Part shown: positions 17,468-25,739 of the stretch, in pieces
Layout: every line of letters starts with the position of its first letter
Numbering within the stretch: the first letter of the stretch is position 1
Assembly (NCBI RefSeq): GCF_022808645.1
Contig: NZ_JAKZKT010000003.1
Coordinates: 1-64,000 of the forward strand
Direction of reading: 5' to 3'
Source: Bacillus litorisediminis
GTDB taxonomy: Bacteria; Bacillota; Bacilli; Bacillales; JC228
DNA length: 64,000 nt
The notes under the pieces: model-generated
The model's input: only the letters and a program-made list of their open reading frames with translations
What the model was told of the DNA's origin: nothing
Database searches by the model: none
Position numbers and translations under genes: made by a program

Positions 17468-18574
17468 TTAATTTCGGATATCCCACTTTGGTCTTTTACT
17501 GTGAGAAAAGAAACTGCTTCTTTTCTTTCTTGCTTCCAATCTGGCTTCACAGAATCTGTCAGCTGCTTTACTAGTTGGAATTCCATGCGATTCAGAGTAT
17601 CGGTAAATTTCTAAGAGAGAAGAATAAATGGTCGATGTTTTTTGTAAAACTCTTTCTTTATTCGGTCCGTATAGTTCATCCGCAACTTGAATAAGGCCGC
17701 CTGCATTTACTATGTAATCTGGTGCATATAGAATTCCCATTTCAAAAAGAATGTCCCCGTGTTTTGCTTCCAAAAGCTGATTATTTGCTGACCCTGCAAT
17801 GGCCTTTACTTTTAACACCTCAATCGTGTCATCATTAATAATTCCGCCTAGTGCACATGGAACAAAGACATCTGCTGGTGCCTGATAAAGCTCAGCTTCA
17901 GAAACAGCTTTTACTTTTCCACCTATTGCTTTAGCTTTTTCTAACAAATAATCAACTGCATGCTGATTAATATCGTAGACATAAAGGTCACAGCCTTCTG
18001 AAAGCAATCTTTCGGCTACCTTCATCCCAACCTTTCCCAATCCTTGAATCGAATAGGTTTTTCCTGATAGCTCCTTAGAACCAAAAGCAGCTTCGTTAGT
18101 AGCTTGAATTCCATAAATAACCCCTAAAGAAGTAGGTACGGAGGAATCACCGCTTCCTCCATAGGTTTCAGGAACTCCGACAATGCAATTGGTCTCTTTC
18201 ATTGCATGAACAAAGTCTTCTGGCGTTGTCCCCATATCAGTTCCTGTGTAAAATCTTCCATTCAATGAATCTACAAATTGGCCAAATGCACGGAACATTT
18301 CTGGACTTTTATCCCTAGAAGGATCTCCGATAATCACGGCCTTTCCTCCGCCAAAATCAACATCTGCTGCTGCACATTTATAGGTCATGCCCTTCGAAAG
18401 CCTCAGCACATCGTGGAGAGCCTCATCGAAAGAGGCATATTTGCGCATCCGGCATCCTCCGAGGGCAGGTCCTAAGGTCGTATCATGAATTGAGATAATT
18501 GCTTTTAACCCCGTCGAAGGGTCATTGCAAAAAACGACCTGCTCATGTTCAGATATATGTGAAAACAAATCCAT
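17468..18574 (-). CDS. pdh: Phenylalanine dehydrogenase
   Basis: NAD-dependent oxidative deamination of L-phenylalanine to phenylpyruvate. It belongs to the Glu/Leu/Phe/Val dehydrogenase family; the catalytic lysines lie in [17 protein letters not shown] (Lys66 and Lys78 from this start), and the NAD motif is [12 protein letters not shown]. Two positions separate PheDH from LeuDH: the first is Gly in FYTGTDMGT (Ala in LeuDH) and the second is Leu in [11 protein letters not shown] (Val in LeuDH); both match PheDH here. The start region [12 protein letters not shown] and the tail KRPKWDIRN also match Bacillus/Lysinibacillus PheDH. Start ATG 18574 has GGGAG eight bases upstream; a GTG nine bases earlier is too close to the site. 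A cre site precedes it. Confidence 0.9.
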   Translation of the reverse strand: MDLFSHISEHEQVVFCNDPSTGLKAIISIHDTTLGPALGGCRMRKYASFDEALHDVLRLSKGMTYKCAAADVDFGGGKAVIIGDPSRDKSPEMFRAFGQFVDSLNGRFYTGTDMGTTPEDFVHAMKETNCIVGVPETYGGSGDSSVPTSLGVIYGIQATNEAAFGSKELSGKTYSIQGLGKVGMKVAERLLSEGCDLYVYDINQHAVDYLLEKAKAIGGKVKAVSEAELYQAPADVFVPCALGGIINDDTIEVLKVKAIAGSANNQLLEAKHGDILFEMGILYAPDYIVNAGGLIQVADELYGPNKERVLQKTSTIYSSLLEIYRYSESHGIPTSKAADRFCEARLEARKKRSSFFSHSKRPKWDIRN

Positions 18575-18591
18575 TTCTGTCACTCCCTTTT

Positions 18592-18605
18592 AGAAAACGC
18601 TTACA
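18592..18605 (-). promoter_or_regulatory. cre (CcpA) site before phenylalanine dehydrogenase
   Basis: TGTAAGCGTTTTCT on the minus strand matches the cre consensus TGWAANCGNTNWCA except the last base. It lies between the thioesterase stop and the PheDH ribosome site, where bound CcpA could block elongation. Confidence 0.65.
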
Positions 18606-18624
18606 TTTTTTCGGATTAAAAAAA

Positions 18625-19020
18625 TTATTCTAATGAGGCACGAATTTTCTTTTCAATCTCAAGCTTAGGCAAAATGTATTGAGTCACTTCTCCTTCACCG
18701 ATGATCCCTTTCTCATTACGGACAACCACCGTAGTCACGACCTTATGATTTGTGAAGGAAGTGAGTTTGGCCGTAGCTGTAATCCGTGTACCAGCAGCAG
18801 TTGGAGCAACATGTTTAACCGTTACAGCACCACCCATGCCTTCCTCATGGTCTTCTAAAAACGGAAGGATAATTTGTCTTGCTGCCCATTCCATATGATA
18901 GACCATGGACACGGTCGAATACGCCGGATGAACGACCTTTCCTTCAAATTGGGCGTACATATCAGGTGTAACAACTGCATCAATCGTAGCTGTTTGCCCG
19001 ACTTTCAAACCTTCTTTCAT
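18625..19020 (-). CDS. Hot-dog fold acyl-CoA thioesterase (FlK-like)
   Basis: Small cytosolic thioesterase of 131 residues with the hot-dog fold; the segment FEGKVVHPAYSTVSMVYHMEWAA contains the central helix, and HVAPTAAGTRITATAKLT and VVVRNEKGIIGEGE are core strands. It resembles the fluoroacetyl-CoA thioesterase FlK group. It is first in the operon with phenylalanine dehydrogenase and the E1/E2/E3 complex, so release of an aromatic or aliphatic acid from excess phenylacetyl-CoA (or of a dead-end CoA ester) is a reasonable inference. A sigma-A promoter overlapped by the shared palindrome lies just upstream. GGAG is ten bases before the start. Confidence 0.82.
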   Translation of the reverse strand: MKEGLKVGQTATIDAVVTPDMYAQFEGKVVHPAYSTVSMVYHMEWAARQIILPFLEDHEEGMGGAVTVKHVAPTAAGTRITATAKLTSFTNHKVVTTVVVRNEKGIIGEGEVTQYILPKLEIEKKIRASLE

Positions 19021-19102
19021 AGCGCGTCAGCTCCAATTCAAATTTAGGCATTAAAAAAAGAGTAATAGACTATTATTCTTTTAAGTATATTTTGATATTT
19101 TT

Positions 19103-19123
19103 ATAACGTTTATTCAACGTTAT
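19103..19123 (-). promoter_or_regulatory. Palindromic operator A of the Phe/paa regulon
   Basis: ATAACGTT and AACGTTAT form a perfect 8-bp inverted repeat with a five-base spacer (TATTC on the plus strand). On the minus strand it begins in the last two bases of the -10 box TATGAT of the thioesterase promoter. The same palindrome is at 34081-34101. A further half-like copy (TTACGTTATA) lies at 19131-19140. PaaX, encoded at 23922, is the obvious candidate ligand-responsive repressor, but a TetR-type regulator elsewhere is possible. Confidence 0.75.
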
Positions 19124-19151
19124 CATATCATTACGTTATAAAAATCGTCAA
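19122..19151 (-). promoter_or_regulatory. Sigma-A promoter for thioesterase-PheDH-E1-E2-E3
   Basis: On the minus strand TTGACG (19151-19146) and TATGAT (19127-19122) are 18 bases apart; operator A starts within the -10 box. Confidence 0.7.
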
Positions 19152-19202
19152 GATGATAAATGAATTTTCAAATGCTTCATAATTTTTTTGAACCCAATAC
19201 AT

Positions 19203-19233
19203 AAAAACAGCCCTGGTACAAACCAGAGCTGTC
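19203..19233 (-). terminator. Terminator of the ABC importer operon
   Basis: On the minus strand ACAGCTCTGG and CCAGGGCTGT pair around TTTGTA with one mismatch, followed by TTTTT; it lies just after the ATPase stop at 19240. Confidence 0.85.
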
Positions 19234-19239
19234 TGATTA

Positions 19240-20043
19240 TCATATAGATAAAAGAGAGCGATCACTTGCAAGTTGTTCTCCCCGAATTCTTTTGAATTCA
19301 TTGAGAAGATCCTCGACCGTTAATGTTTTTTTCTGTTCTTCATTCGCTTCAAATATGATTTGACCTTTATCCATCATAATGAGACGGTTTCCTAAATCAA
19401 TCGCCTGCTGCATATTATGGGTGACCATCAATGTAGTAAGACCATGTTCACCGACAATTTCTTTTGTTAATCTTGTAATGAGTTCGGCACGCGATGGATC
19501 CAGAGCGGCTGTATGTTCATCTAAAAGAAGAATATCAGGTTCAGTAAAAGTGGCCATCAGCAAAGATAAGGCTTGGCGCTCTCCCCCTGATAATAGTCCG
19601 ACCTTAGCATTTAATCTGGATTCCAAACCAAGATTTAAGCTTTTCAGCACATCAAGAAACAATTGCTTTCTTTCCTTTGTTACGCCTTTTCTTAAGCCAC
19701 GTTTCTTATTTCTCGAAAAGGCCATCGCCAAATTCTCTTCAATCGTCATTGTTGGAGCGGTGCCTGCCATCGGATCTTGAAAAACACGGCCGATTAATTT
19801 AGACCTTTTATATTCCGGGAGATTGGTAACATCCTTGCCATTAATCGTAACAGTTCCTATATCCGGTTTTATCACACCGGAAATCACATTCATTAACGTG
19901 GACTTACCGGCACCATTACTTCCGATAATTGTGACAAAATCACCTTTTTTAAGGGAAAGATTAATGTGACTAAGAGCTATTTTTTCATCTAAGGTGCCTT
20001 CGTTAAAGATTTTGTTAATTTCCTTTAGATGTAGCAACTCCAT
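19240..20043 (-). CDS. ABC transporter ATP-binding protein (TrpZ-like)
   Basis: Nucleotide-binding subunit of a three-gene importer. Walker A is GSNGAGKST near residues 42-50, the signature LSGGERQ near 150 and Walker B DILLLDEHTAALDP. It belongs to the COG1101 group paired with COG4120 permeases and COG2984 binding proteins, often annotated as tryptophan/tyrosine or unknown-substrate transporters. The ATG at 20043 directly follows a GTG in frame; GGTGGAAGAGGG is upstream. It overlaps the permease end by 29 bases. Position beside phenylalanine dehydrogenase suggests aromatic amino acid uptake (inference). Confidence 0.9.
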   Translation of the reverse strand: MELLHLKEINKIFNEGTLDEKIALSHINLSLKKGDFVTIIGSNGAGKSTLMNVISGVIKPDIGTVTINGKDVTNLPEYKRSKLIGRVFQDPMAGTAPTMTIEENLAMAFSRNKKRGLRKGVTKERKQLFLDVLKSLNLGLESRLNAKVGLLSGGERQALSLLMATFTEPDILLLDEHTAALDPSRAELITRLTKEIVGEHGLTTLMVTHNMQQAIDLGNRLIMMDKGQIIFEANEEQKKTLTVEDLLNEFKRIRGEQLASDRSLLSI

Positions 20044-21052
20044 CACCCTCTTCCACCTGTAATTTTGCCATCAGCTCCTGATGCCTTTTAGTTTTTCTGC
20101 GCTTTTCTTTTTGGCTGTCGATAATCTTTGGAAGAACCAGTGCCAGAATAACAATTGCAGCAGTAATAAGCTTCATATCGCTGGCATCTAAGATTTTCAA
20201 TTGCAGGGCAAGACCTAAAACAATTCGATAAATAACTGCACCGCCAATAACGGCAAAGGTTGTTCGGACAATCGATTTAGACCCAAAGATCGCTTCCCCA
20301 ATAATAACGGAAGCCAGACCCGTTACAATCATACCGACACCCATCCCAACATCAGCACTTCCCTGATATTGAGCAACTAATGCACCTGAAAAGGCTACGA
20401 ATGCGTTGGAAATCCCCAGCCCAATGATAATCAGGCTATCTGTATTTCCTGAGAAACTTCTAATCATTCGCTGATTATCTCCTGTTGCTCGAATAGCAAG
20501 ACCAATTTCTGTTTTTAAGAAAAGGTCTGTAACAACTTTAACTGCTAATGTAACCACAATCATAATAAATAAAATACCGTAATCGGTCGGAAGAATTTCT
20601 ACTCCCATCGAACTGAAAATATTATTAAAAAACGTATTGATTCCAAGGTTGCTGGCCCATTGCTCTACAGGTGTAAAAATGGTGTCTACATTCAATAAAG
20701 GAATATTAGGTCTTCCGACTGCTTCCGATGTCGTTCCCATTATACGAAGATTAATCGAATAGAGGGCAGTCATCATCAAGATTCCGGATAGCAGGGGATT
20801 TATTTTTCCTTTTGTATGCAAGACTCCGGTAATAGTTCCTGCAATAAACCCTACAATAATAGAGGCCCCCGTTGCTAATAAGGGACTATACCCAAGGGTT
20901 AATAAGGTGGCAGCCATAGCTGCCCCCGTTACAAAGCTACCGTCAACCGTTAAATCTGGGAAGTCTAGTATACGGAAAGAAAGGTATACACCTAATGCCA
21001 TAATGGCATAGATGATACCTAACTCTACCGACCCAAAAATGGCCGAGAACAT
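20015..21052 (-). CDS. ABC transporter permease (TrpY-like)
   Basis: Integral membrane subunit of 345 residues with about nine hydrophobic segments, BPD_transp_2 (branched-chain amino acid/ribose permease) family; N terminus MFSAIFGSVELGIIYAIMALG, the conserved LTVDGSFVTGAA and VIIGEAIFG motifs, and a basic C-terminal tail (KEKRRKTKRHQ). Start has AGGAG eight bases before it and lies 16 bases after the binding-protein gene. Together with its neighbours it forms one importer operon; the substrate is inferred to be an aromatic amino acid from location only. Confidence 0.9.
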   Translation of the reverse strand: MFSAIFGSVELGIIYAIMALGVYLSFRILDFPDLTVDGSFVTGAAMAATLLTLGYSPLLATGASIIVGFIAGTITGVLHTKGKINPLLSGILMMTALYSINLRIMGTTSEAVGRPNIPLLNVDTIFTPVEQWASNLGINTFFNNIFSSMGVEILPTDYGILFIMIVVTLAVKVVTDLFLKTEIGLAIRATGDNQRMIRSFSGNTDSLIIIGLGISNAFVAFSGALVAQYQGSADVGMGVGMIVTGLASVIIGEAIFGSKSIVRTTFAVIGGAVIYRIVLGLALQLKILDASDMKLITAAIVILALVLPKIIDSQKEKRRKTKRHQELMAKLQVEEGDGVATSKGN

Positions 21053-21068
21053 TGTATCAACTCCTAAT

Positions 21069-22121
21069 TTATTCGAGATATTCTGCGATGTTATCCCACT
21101 CTGGCTTCAATTCAACCCCTTGTTCTGCAGCTGCTTGTTTGTTAATGACAAGCTTCAGATTTTGAGGAACTTGAACTGGGATATCAGCTGGGCTTTTTCC
21201 TTCTAGGAGAATATGAGCGGCCATGACTCCTGCTTCATATCCAATATCGTAATAATCAAATCCGTATGCTGCCAATGCACCGCGTCCAACAGAATCAAAC
21301 TCTCCGGCAAGCATTGGAATATCTCTTTCGTTTGCCACAGCAACAACACTTTCTAATCCTGAAACAACTGTATTATCAGTAATGATGTAAAACGCATCAA
21401 TTTTTCCTACTAAAGATTCGGCAGCTTGTTTGACATCTGCAGTAGTTGCAACCGTTGCTTCAACTGCCTCAAGACCTAATTCAGATAAAAGTTCTTTAAT
21501 AGAGTTAACTTGTGATACGGAATTAGCCTCACCTGCATTATAGATTAAGCCAACTTTCGTTCCGCCAAGCTCATCTTTAATAAATTTTAAAGTGTTTGGA
21601 ATCGCATCTGGATGTAAATCCATTGTTCCCGTGATATTTGGTCCAGGCTGGTCAAGCGCAGCAACAAGCTCGGCTCCGACTGGATCTGTTACAGATGTAA
21701 ATACAATCGGAATAGTGTCAGTAGCAGCTAGAGCGGTTTGTGCACTCGGAGTTGAATTTGCAAAAATCAAATCAACATTGCTGCTTACAAAGTTTGTAGC
21801 GATTGTAGCACTTAAGGATCCATCTCCTTGAGCAATTTGAAGGTCATATGTAACATTTTCGCCTTCTTTTAATCCGTTTTGTTCAAGTGCAGCCTTAAAG
21901 CCATCTACAGCAGCATCTAAAGAAGGATGCTCTGCAATTTGCGTGATCCCAATTGTGTATGATTTTTCCTCTTCCGATGGAGCTGGATCCGAAGAGCCGC
22001 CATTGTTTTCTTCCGGCTGATTCCCTCCGCTTCCCCCGCTTGTTTCGGAACTGCCGCAAGCAGCTAGCATCCATACAAGTGCTAGGATCAGAATACTGAA
22101 CCAATTTCGTTTTTGAAGCAT
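21069..22121 (-). CDS. ABC transporter substrate-binding lipoprotein (TrpX-like)
   Basis: Extracytoplasmic solute receptor of the ABC_sub_bind (COG2984) family. Residues 1-21 are a lipoprotein signal with lipobox L-A-A-C and lipidated Cys22, followed by a Ser/Gly/Glu-rich linker (to about 50) and a two-lobe periplasmic-binding fold (YTIGITQIAEHPSLDAAVDGF; NSTPSAQTALAATDTIPIVFTSVTDPVGA; YNAGEANSVSQVNSI). TrpX relatives bind tryptophan and phenylalanine. AGGGGGAA precedes the start. A perfect cre site and a sigma-A promoter lie upstream, so the transporter is probably carbon-catabolite repressed like the PheDH and paaK genes. Confidence 0.88.
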   Translation of the reverse strand: MLQKRNWFSILILALVWMLAACGSSETSGGSGGNQPEENNGGSSDPAPSEEEKSYTIGITQIAEHPSLDAAVDGFKAALEQNGLKEGENVTYDLQIAQGDGSLSATIATNFVSSNVDLIFANSTPSAQTALAATDTIPIVFTSVTDPVGAELVAALDQPGPNITGTMDLHPDAIPNTLKFIKDELGGTKVGLIYNAGEANSVSQVNSIKELLSELGLEAVEATVATTADVKQAAESLVGKIDAFYIITDNTVVSGLESVVAVANERDIPMLAGEFDSVGRGALAAYGFDYYDIGYEAGVMAAHILLEGKSPADIPVQVPQNLKLVINKQAAAEQGVELKPEWDNIAEYLE

Positions 22122-22147
22122 AAATCTTCCCCCTAAATACGCATTTT

Positions 22148-22161
22148 TGTAATCGCTTTCA
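22148..22161 (-). promoter_or_regulatory. cre (CcpA) site before the ABC importer operon
   Basis: TGTAATCGCTTTCA on the plus strand is a perfect match to TGWAANCGNTNWCA. It is about 65 bases downstream of the predicted -10 box and 27 bases before the lipoprotein start. Confidence 0.8.
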
Positions 22162-22225
22162 TAATAATAACCCTTAAATAAAAAATGATTATTCCACCTT
22201 TTTTAAGGATTTCGAATTTTAAGTA

Positions 22226-22255
22226 ATATTAACATTTTCCTATCAATCTAGTCAA
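22226..22255 (-). promoter_or_regulatory. Sigma-A promoter for the ABC importer operon
   Basis: On the minus strand TTGACT (22255-22250) and TAATAT (22231-22226) are 18 bases apart, between the nitronate monooxygenase-like gene and the lipoprotein gene. Confidence 0.55.
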
Positions 22256-22286
22256 TTTGTTTTAGGAATCTTGTAAAAGATTTAAA

Positions 22287-23246
22287 TCAAATGGAAGACT
22301 GCAATTTCTCATTGATTTTCTTGACTGAATCGATTAATTCTTGCATCATAGTTTGAAGCAGTTCATCTACGGATGGAAGGTCATGGATAATAGCTGCAAT
22401 TTGCCCGCTATTCATAAATCCTTCGATTTCATTTCCTTCAATGGCACCTTTTATATGATATTCTTCACTCGTAAGCTGTGCCCATTCCTCTAATGACAGA
22501 TTTTCATTCTCTTTTTCTAGCAAGCTTTCAGCATAAGCAGTTTTTAAGACCCTTCTTACTCTTCCAACTTTTCTTCCTAGAACTACCGTACAATGATCGG
22601 TTGCTCGCAAAATTTTTTCTTTATAAGCAGATGAAAAAGGTGCATCTTTTGTCGCGACAAATCTTGTCCCCATTTGAACTCCTTGAGCCCCTAGCATCAT
22701 CATCGCAGCTAAACCTCTGCCATTCGAGATTCCCCCTGCCGCCACGATTGGAACTGACACAGCTTCCGTTAATTGCTGGACCAGTGTTAGGGTTGTAAGT
22801 TCCTGCGGGGAGTTAATCCCGGCCGCTTCAAACCCCTCCCCTATAATGACATCAGCACCTGCTTCCACAGCTTTAGCAGCCTGACGTATATTACCTACAA
22901 CAACCAAAACCTTGATGCCATGCTCGTGCAGCTTTGGAATGTAGGGGGCAGGATTTCCTGCAGATAGGGTGACTGCTGGAATCTGATGCTCGATAACGAG
23001 CTTGATCATGGCCTTTGGGTCCGTGCTTACTTGAATCGGGATATTGACGCTAAATGGCTTATCCGTTTTTTGCTTCGTTTCGATGATTTTGGTCTCTATT
23101 TCTTTTGGGGTCATCGTACCTACTCCAAGTGTCCCTAGTCCTCCCGCATTTGATACAGCTGCGGTTAATACTGGATGGCTAATATTCCCCATCCCCCCTT
23201 GAATAATGGGATATTGAATGTCCAGTAATCTGCAAAGCTCATTCAA
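22287..23246 (-). CDS. Nitronate monooxygenase / FabK-like FMN protein
   Basis: FMN-binding TIM-barrel oxidoreductase of the 2-nitropropane dioxygenase family, 319 residues. The N-terminal IQGGMGNISHPVLTAAVSNAGG, the middle VSVPIVAAGGISNGRGLAAMM and the phosphate-binding LGAQGVQMGTRFV are family signatures; the usual GHEAGGH stretch is GEGFEAAG, so the classic histidine is absent. It may be a nitronate monooxygenase or an enoyl-CoA/ACP reductase-like enzyme. In the middle of a phenylacetate island it could reduce an unsaturated CoA intermediate, but this is speculation. AAGGGGTGA lies about 12 bases before the start. It is divergent from the hexapeptide gene. Confidence 0.82.
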   Translation of the reverse strand: MNELCRLLDIQYPIIQGGMGNISHPVLTAAVSNAGGLGTLGVGTMTPKEIETKIIETKQKTDKPFSVNIPIQVSTDPKAMIKLVIEHQIPAVTLSAGNPAPYIPKLHEHGIKVLVVVGNIRQAAKAVEAGADVIIGEGFEAAGINSPQELTTLTLVQQLTEAVSVPIVAAGGISNGRGLAAMMMLGAQGVQMGTRFVATKDAPFSSAYKEKILRATDHCTVVLGRKVGRVRRVLKTAYAESLLEKENENLSLEEWAQLTSEEYHIKGAIEGNEIEGFMNSGQIAAIIHDLPSVDELLQTMMQELIDSVKKINEKLQSSI

Positions 23247-23331
23247 TCTGTCTCACCCCTTACATCTAGTGTTTTAATATAAAAAATATTACAATAATAG
23301 TAAATAGTCCAAAAACTAAGGAGATGAAAGC

Positions 23332-23853
23332 ATGATCATAAAACTAAATGGTGATGAGCCAAAGATTCACCCATCTGTCTTTATTGCACCAGGAGCCAAT
23401 ATTATTGGCCAGGTTGAAATCGGGGAAAACTCCAGTATTTGGTTTAATTCTGTATTGCGTGGTGATGAAGGTCCGATTACCATTGGAAAACGCTGTAACA
23501 TTCAGGACAATTGTACCCTTCACTTGTACGAGGGCTTTCCGCTTATTCTCGAAGATGAAGTATCAGTTGGCCATAATGCGATTCTCCATGGTTGCCATAT
23601 TAAAAAGGGCGCTCTGATTGGAATGGGAGCCACAGTATTAGATGGTGTCGAAGTCGGCGAGCAAACCCTTATAGGTGCAAACAGCTTTATTCCATCTGGA
23701 AAGAAAATACCTCCCCGCTCCTTAGTCCTGGGTTCACCAGGAAAAGTAGTCAGAGAATTAACGGAAAAAGATTTTGAAATGCTCCGTATGACGGTGCAAA
23801 TTTATGAAGAAAAGGCACGGCAGTTTAAAGAACAGCTTGCCGCTCAAAGCTAA
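23332..23853 (+). CDS. Gamma-carbonic anhydrase-like hexapeptide protein (PaaY-like)
   Basis: A 173-residue left-handed beta-helix protein with repeated hexapeptides (IIGQVEIGENSSIWFNSVLRGDEGPITIG; LILEDEVSVGHNAILHGCHI) and metal-binding histidines in TLHLYEG and VGHNAILHG, plus a C-terminal helix. In E. coli the relative PaaY is a thioesterase that clears toxic CoA adducts of the phenylacetate pathway, and the location between paaX and the importer fits that; YtoA-type gamma-carbonic anhydrase of general function is the alternative. The site AAGGAGATG precedes the ATG. It is the only plus-strand gene of the island and is convergent with paaX. Confidence 0.85.
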   Translation: MIIKLNGDEPKIHPSVFIAPGANIIGQVEIGENSSIWFNSVLRGDEGPITIGKRCNIQDNCTLHLYEGFPLILEDEVSVGHNAILHGCHIKKGALIGMGATVLDGVEVGEQTLIGANSFIPSGKKIPPRSLVLGSPGKVVRELTEKDFEMLRMTVQIYEEKARQFKEQLAAQS

Positions 23854-23869
23854 TGAAAGACTGTGAATA

Positions 23870-23920
23870 GAGGTTGTCATTTGTAAAAGGGGTCTTGCCC
23901 CTTAACAAGACAACCTCTTT
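23870..23920. terminator. Nested bidirectional terminator between paaY-like and paaX
   Basis: Outer arms GAGGTTGTC/GACAACCTC enclose an inner AAGGGG/CCCCTT hairpin. It ends both convergent genes. Confidence 0.85.
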
Positions 23921-23921
23921 C

Positions 23922-24812
23922 CTAATCTTCGACAATGAGTGGATGATGAAACACGTCATACTCTTTATCTTTCCTTTTAATTTCATTGCCCTGCTGAAAC
24001 ACTTCTTCAAAAAAGCGGCTGGCTGGTTCTGCCAACTCTTTATAATAATCTCCAAAAAGAGAGGCAGCATGCTGACCTAACCACTGTTCAGGCAATAATT
24101 CTTCCGGAAGTCCCGGATCCACAAAAAGAAACTTGCGGTATTCGTGAACGAGCTTGGTCCGTTCAACAAAGCATTCCGCTTCAGTCATTTCTCCTTTTTG
24201 AATTTTGTTTTTATCAATCACATACTTCTGACTATACCTGGCAATAAAATGCTCATATTTGCGATTAATATCAGATAAATCCCAGCACTCTTGTACTAGA
24301 CGGTGGTTTTCGTGAGGACCTTCATATTCGGTAATAAAATAATGAACATGCTCACGAATATCATATTTATCCATTAGTGCGTACACTTGTTTTGTTAAAT
24401 CATTGGGAGAAATCCAGCAGCTGTTGGAAATCGTGCCAAACCCGCTCCACACCAACTCTTTGCGCAACTCATCGCGAATAGTCCGCTTTTCTTCAGGAAT
24501 CGAATAAATCAGCATTCTCCATTTGCCATCCCATGTATCTGGCTTCAGCTTAAAGATACGGTTGGCTGCTTCATCCATCCGTTCCACGCCGCGTTTTGTT
24601 AAATAATAATGGCTTTTATTTCCTTCTTTTCTGGATTTAACCCAGCCCTGTTTATGCATACGGGAAATCGCAGCCCGAACGGATTGTTCATTATGTCCGA
24701 ATTCCTTTAATAGCCGGATAAGACTGCCTATCCAGATTTCATTTCCATAATGGCGTATATAATCGCCATATAACGTAAATATCATCGATCTCGTATTAAA
24801 ACTGCTATTCAT
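23922..24812 (-). CDS. paaX: PaaX-type transcriptional repressor of phenylacetate catabolism
   Basis: A 296-residue regulator of the PaaX family, which responds to phenylacetyl-CoA. The N-terminal winged helix (residues 10-80) includes ARSM-like FNTRSMIFTLYGDYIRHYG, the recognition part SVRAAISRMHKQGWV and SHYYLTKRG. The PaaX central domain (WRMLIYSIPEEKRTIRDELRKEL; GTISNSCWISP) and C-terminal PaaX_C domain (FLFVDPGLPEELLPEQWLG) follow. It is the last gene of the paa operon, so the repressor is co-transcribed with its targets. It is the best candidate for binding the palindromes at 19103 and 34081, although the arm spacing differs from the E. coli PaaX site. Confidence 0.92.
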   Translation of the reverse strand: MNSSFNTRSMIFTLYGDYIRHYGNEIWIGSLIRLLKEFGHNEQSVRAAISRMHKQGWVKSRKEGNKSHYYLTKRGVERMDEAANRIFKLKPDTWDGKWRMLIYSIPEEKRTIRDELRKELVWSGFGTISNSCWISPNDLTKQVYALMDKYDIREHVHYFITEYEGPHENHRLVQECWDLSDINRKYEHFIARYSQKYVIDKNKIQKGEMTEAECFVERTKLVHEYRKFLFVDPGLPEELLPEQWLGQHAASLFGDYYKELAEPASRFFEEVFQQGNEIKRKDKEYDVFHHPLIVED

Positions 24813-24950
24813 TAGGCAACTTTCCTTACAATAAAATGAAATTACAATGACTCAGCTTTTGCAGGTCGTTCTGACGGAATTCACCATGCCAAAGTCGAGT
24901 TAAACTATTAAAAATTTTACTATAATAAGCGGTTAGAAACCAACTTCTAT

Positions 24951-25727
24951 TTACTTCCCCTGAAAGTTTGGCTGTCTTTTCTCAGCAAACGCTTCTAGCG
25001 CCTCGATACGGTCTTGTGTAGGGATAATCACTTCATAGGCTTTCGCTTCCAAATCAAGCCCCGTTGCCATGTCAGCATTTATGCCTTTTTGAATCGCAAA
25101 TTTCGCCTGCTGGACGGCAATCGGTCCATTCTTCAGCATTTCGTTAGCCAATTCTTCACAGGCTGACATTAACACTTCCCTATCCACGATTTTTGTAAGC
25201 AAGCCGTATGAATACGCAGTCTCAGCATTAATTTTTCTAGCGGTTAAAATTAATTCCTTTGCCCGTGCTTCTCCAATCAGGCGCGGCAGTCTTTGCGTTC
25301 CCCCTGCACCTGGGATAATCGCCCAGCTTACCTCTGTTAAACCCATCACCGCTTCTTTTATAGCGATACGGAAATCACAGGCAAGCATTAATTCAAAGCC
25401 ACCGCCAAAAGCATACCCGTTTACAGCGGCAATTGTAGGCTGCGGCAGTTCGGCGACTGATTGAAATACAGAACGGATTTTATATACGTTTCTTCTTACC
25501 TGATCTTCTGTTAGCGTTTTTCTTTCCTTTAAGTCTGCACCCGTACTAAATGCCTTTTCCCCGGCACCGGTAAATACCACGACACGAATACCAGAATTAA
25601 AGCGAATCGATTCTACTAACTCTCCCAGTTCAACAAGAGTTTCATAGTTAAAGCAATTTAATGCTTCTGGGCGATTTAGTGTTACATAGCCAATGCCGTT
25701 ATTAGACTCAAATAATAGATTTTTCAT
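24951..25727 (-). CDS. Enoyl-CoA hydratase (crotonase family)
   Basis: Cytosolic crotonase-fold hydratase of 258 residues. Both catalytic glutamates are present (GGGFELMLACD and LTEVSWAIIPGAGG), and the oxyanion-hole segment is FSTGADLKER. It is closest in feel to YngF/methylglutaconyl-type hydratases. As the third crotonase of this operon, it could be the beta-oxidation hydratase for the ring-opened chain, or serve leucine or aliphatic breakdown. Twelve bases separate it from the thiolase gene upstream. Assignment of a precise step needs biochemical data. Confidence 0.85.
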   Translation of the reverse strand: MKNLLFESNNGIGYVTLNRPEALNCFNYETLVELGELVESIRFNSGIRVVVFTGAGEKAFSTGADLKERKTLTEDQVRRNVYKIRSVFQSVAELPQPTIAAVNGYAFGGGFELMLACDFRIAIKEAVMGLTEVSWAIIPGAGGTQRLPRLIGEARAKELILTARKINAETAYSYGLLTKIVDREVLMSACEELANEMLKNGPIAVQQAKFAIQKGINADMATGLDLEAKAYEVIIPTQDRIEALEAFAEKRQPNFQGK

Positions 25728-25739
25728 TATGTTCCCTCC

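Noticed and set aside
17468-18574. Leucine dehydrogenase of a branched-chain (bkd) operon
   Set aside because: Both specificity-determining positions and the C terminus match phenylalanine dehydrogenase.
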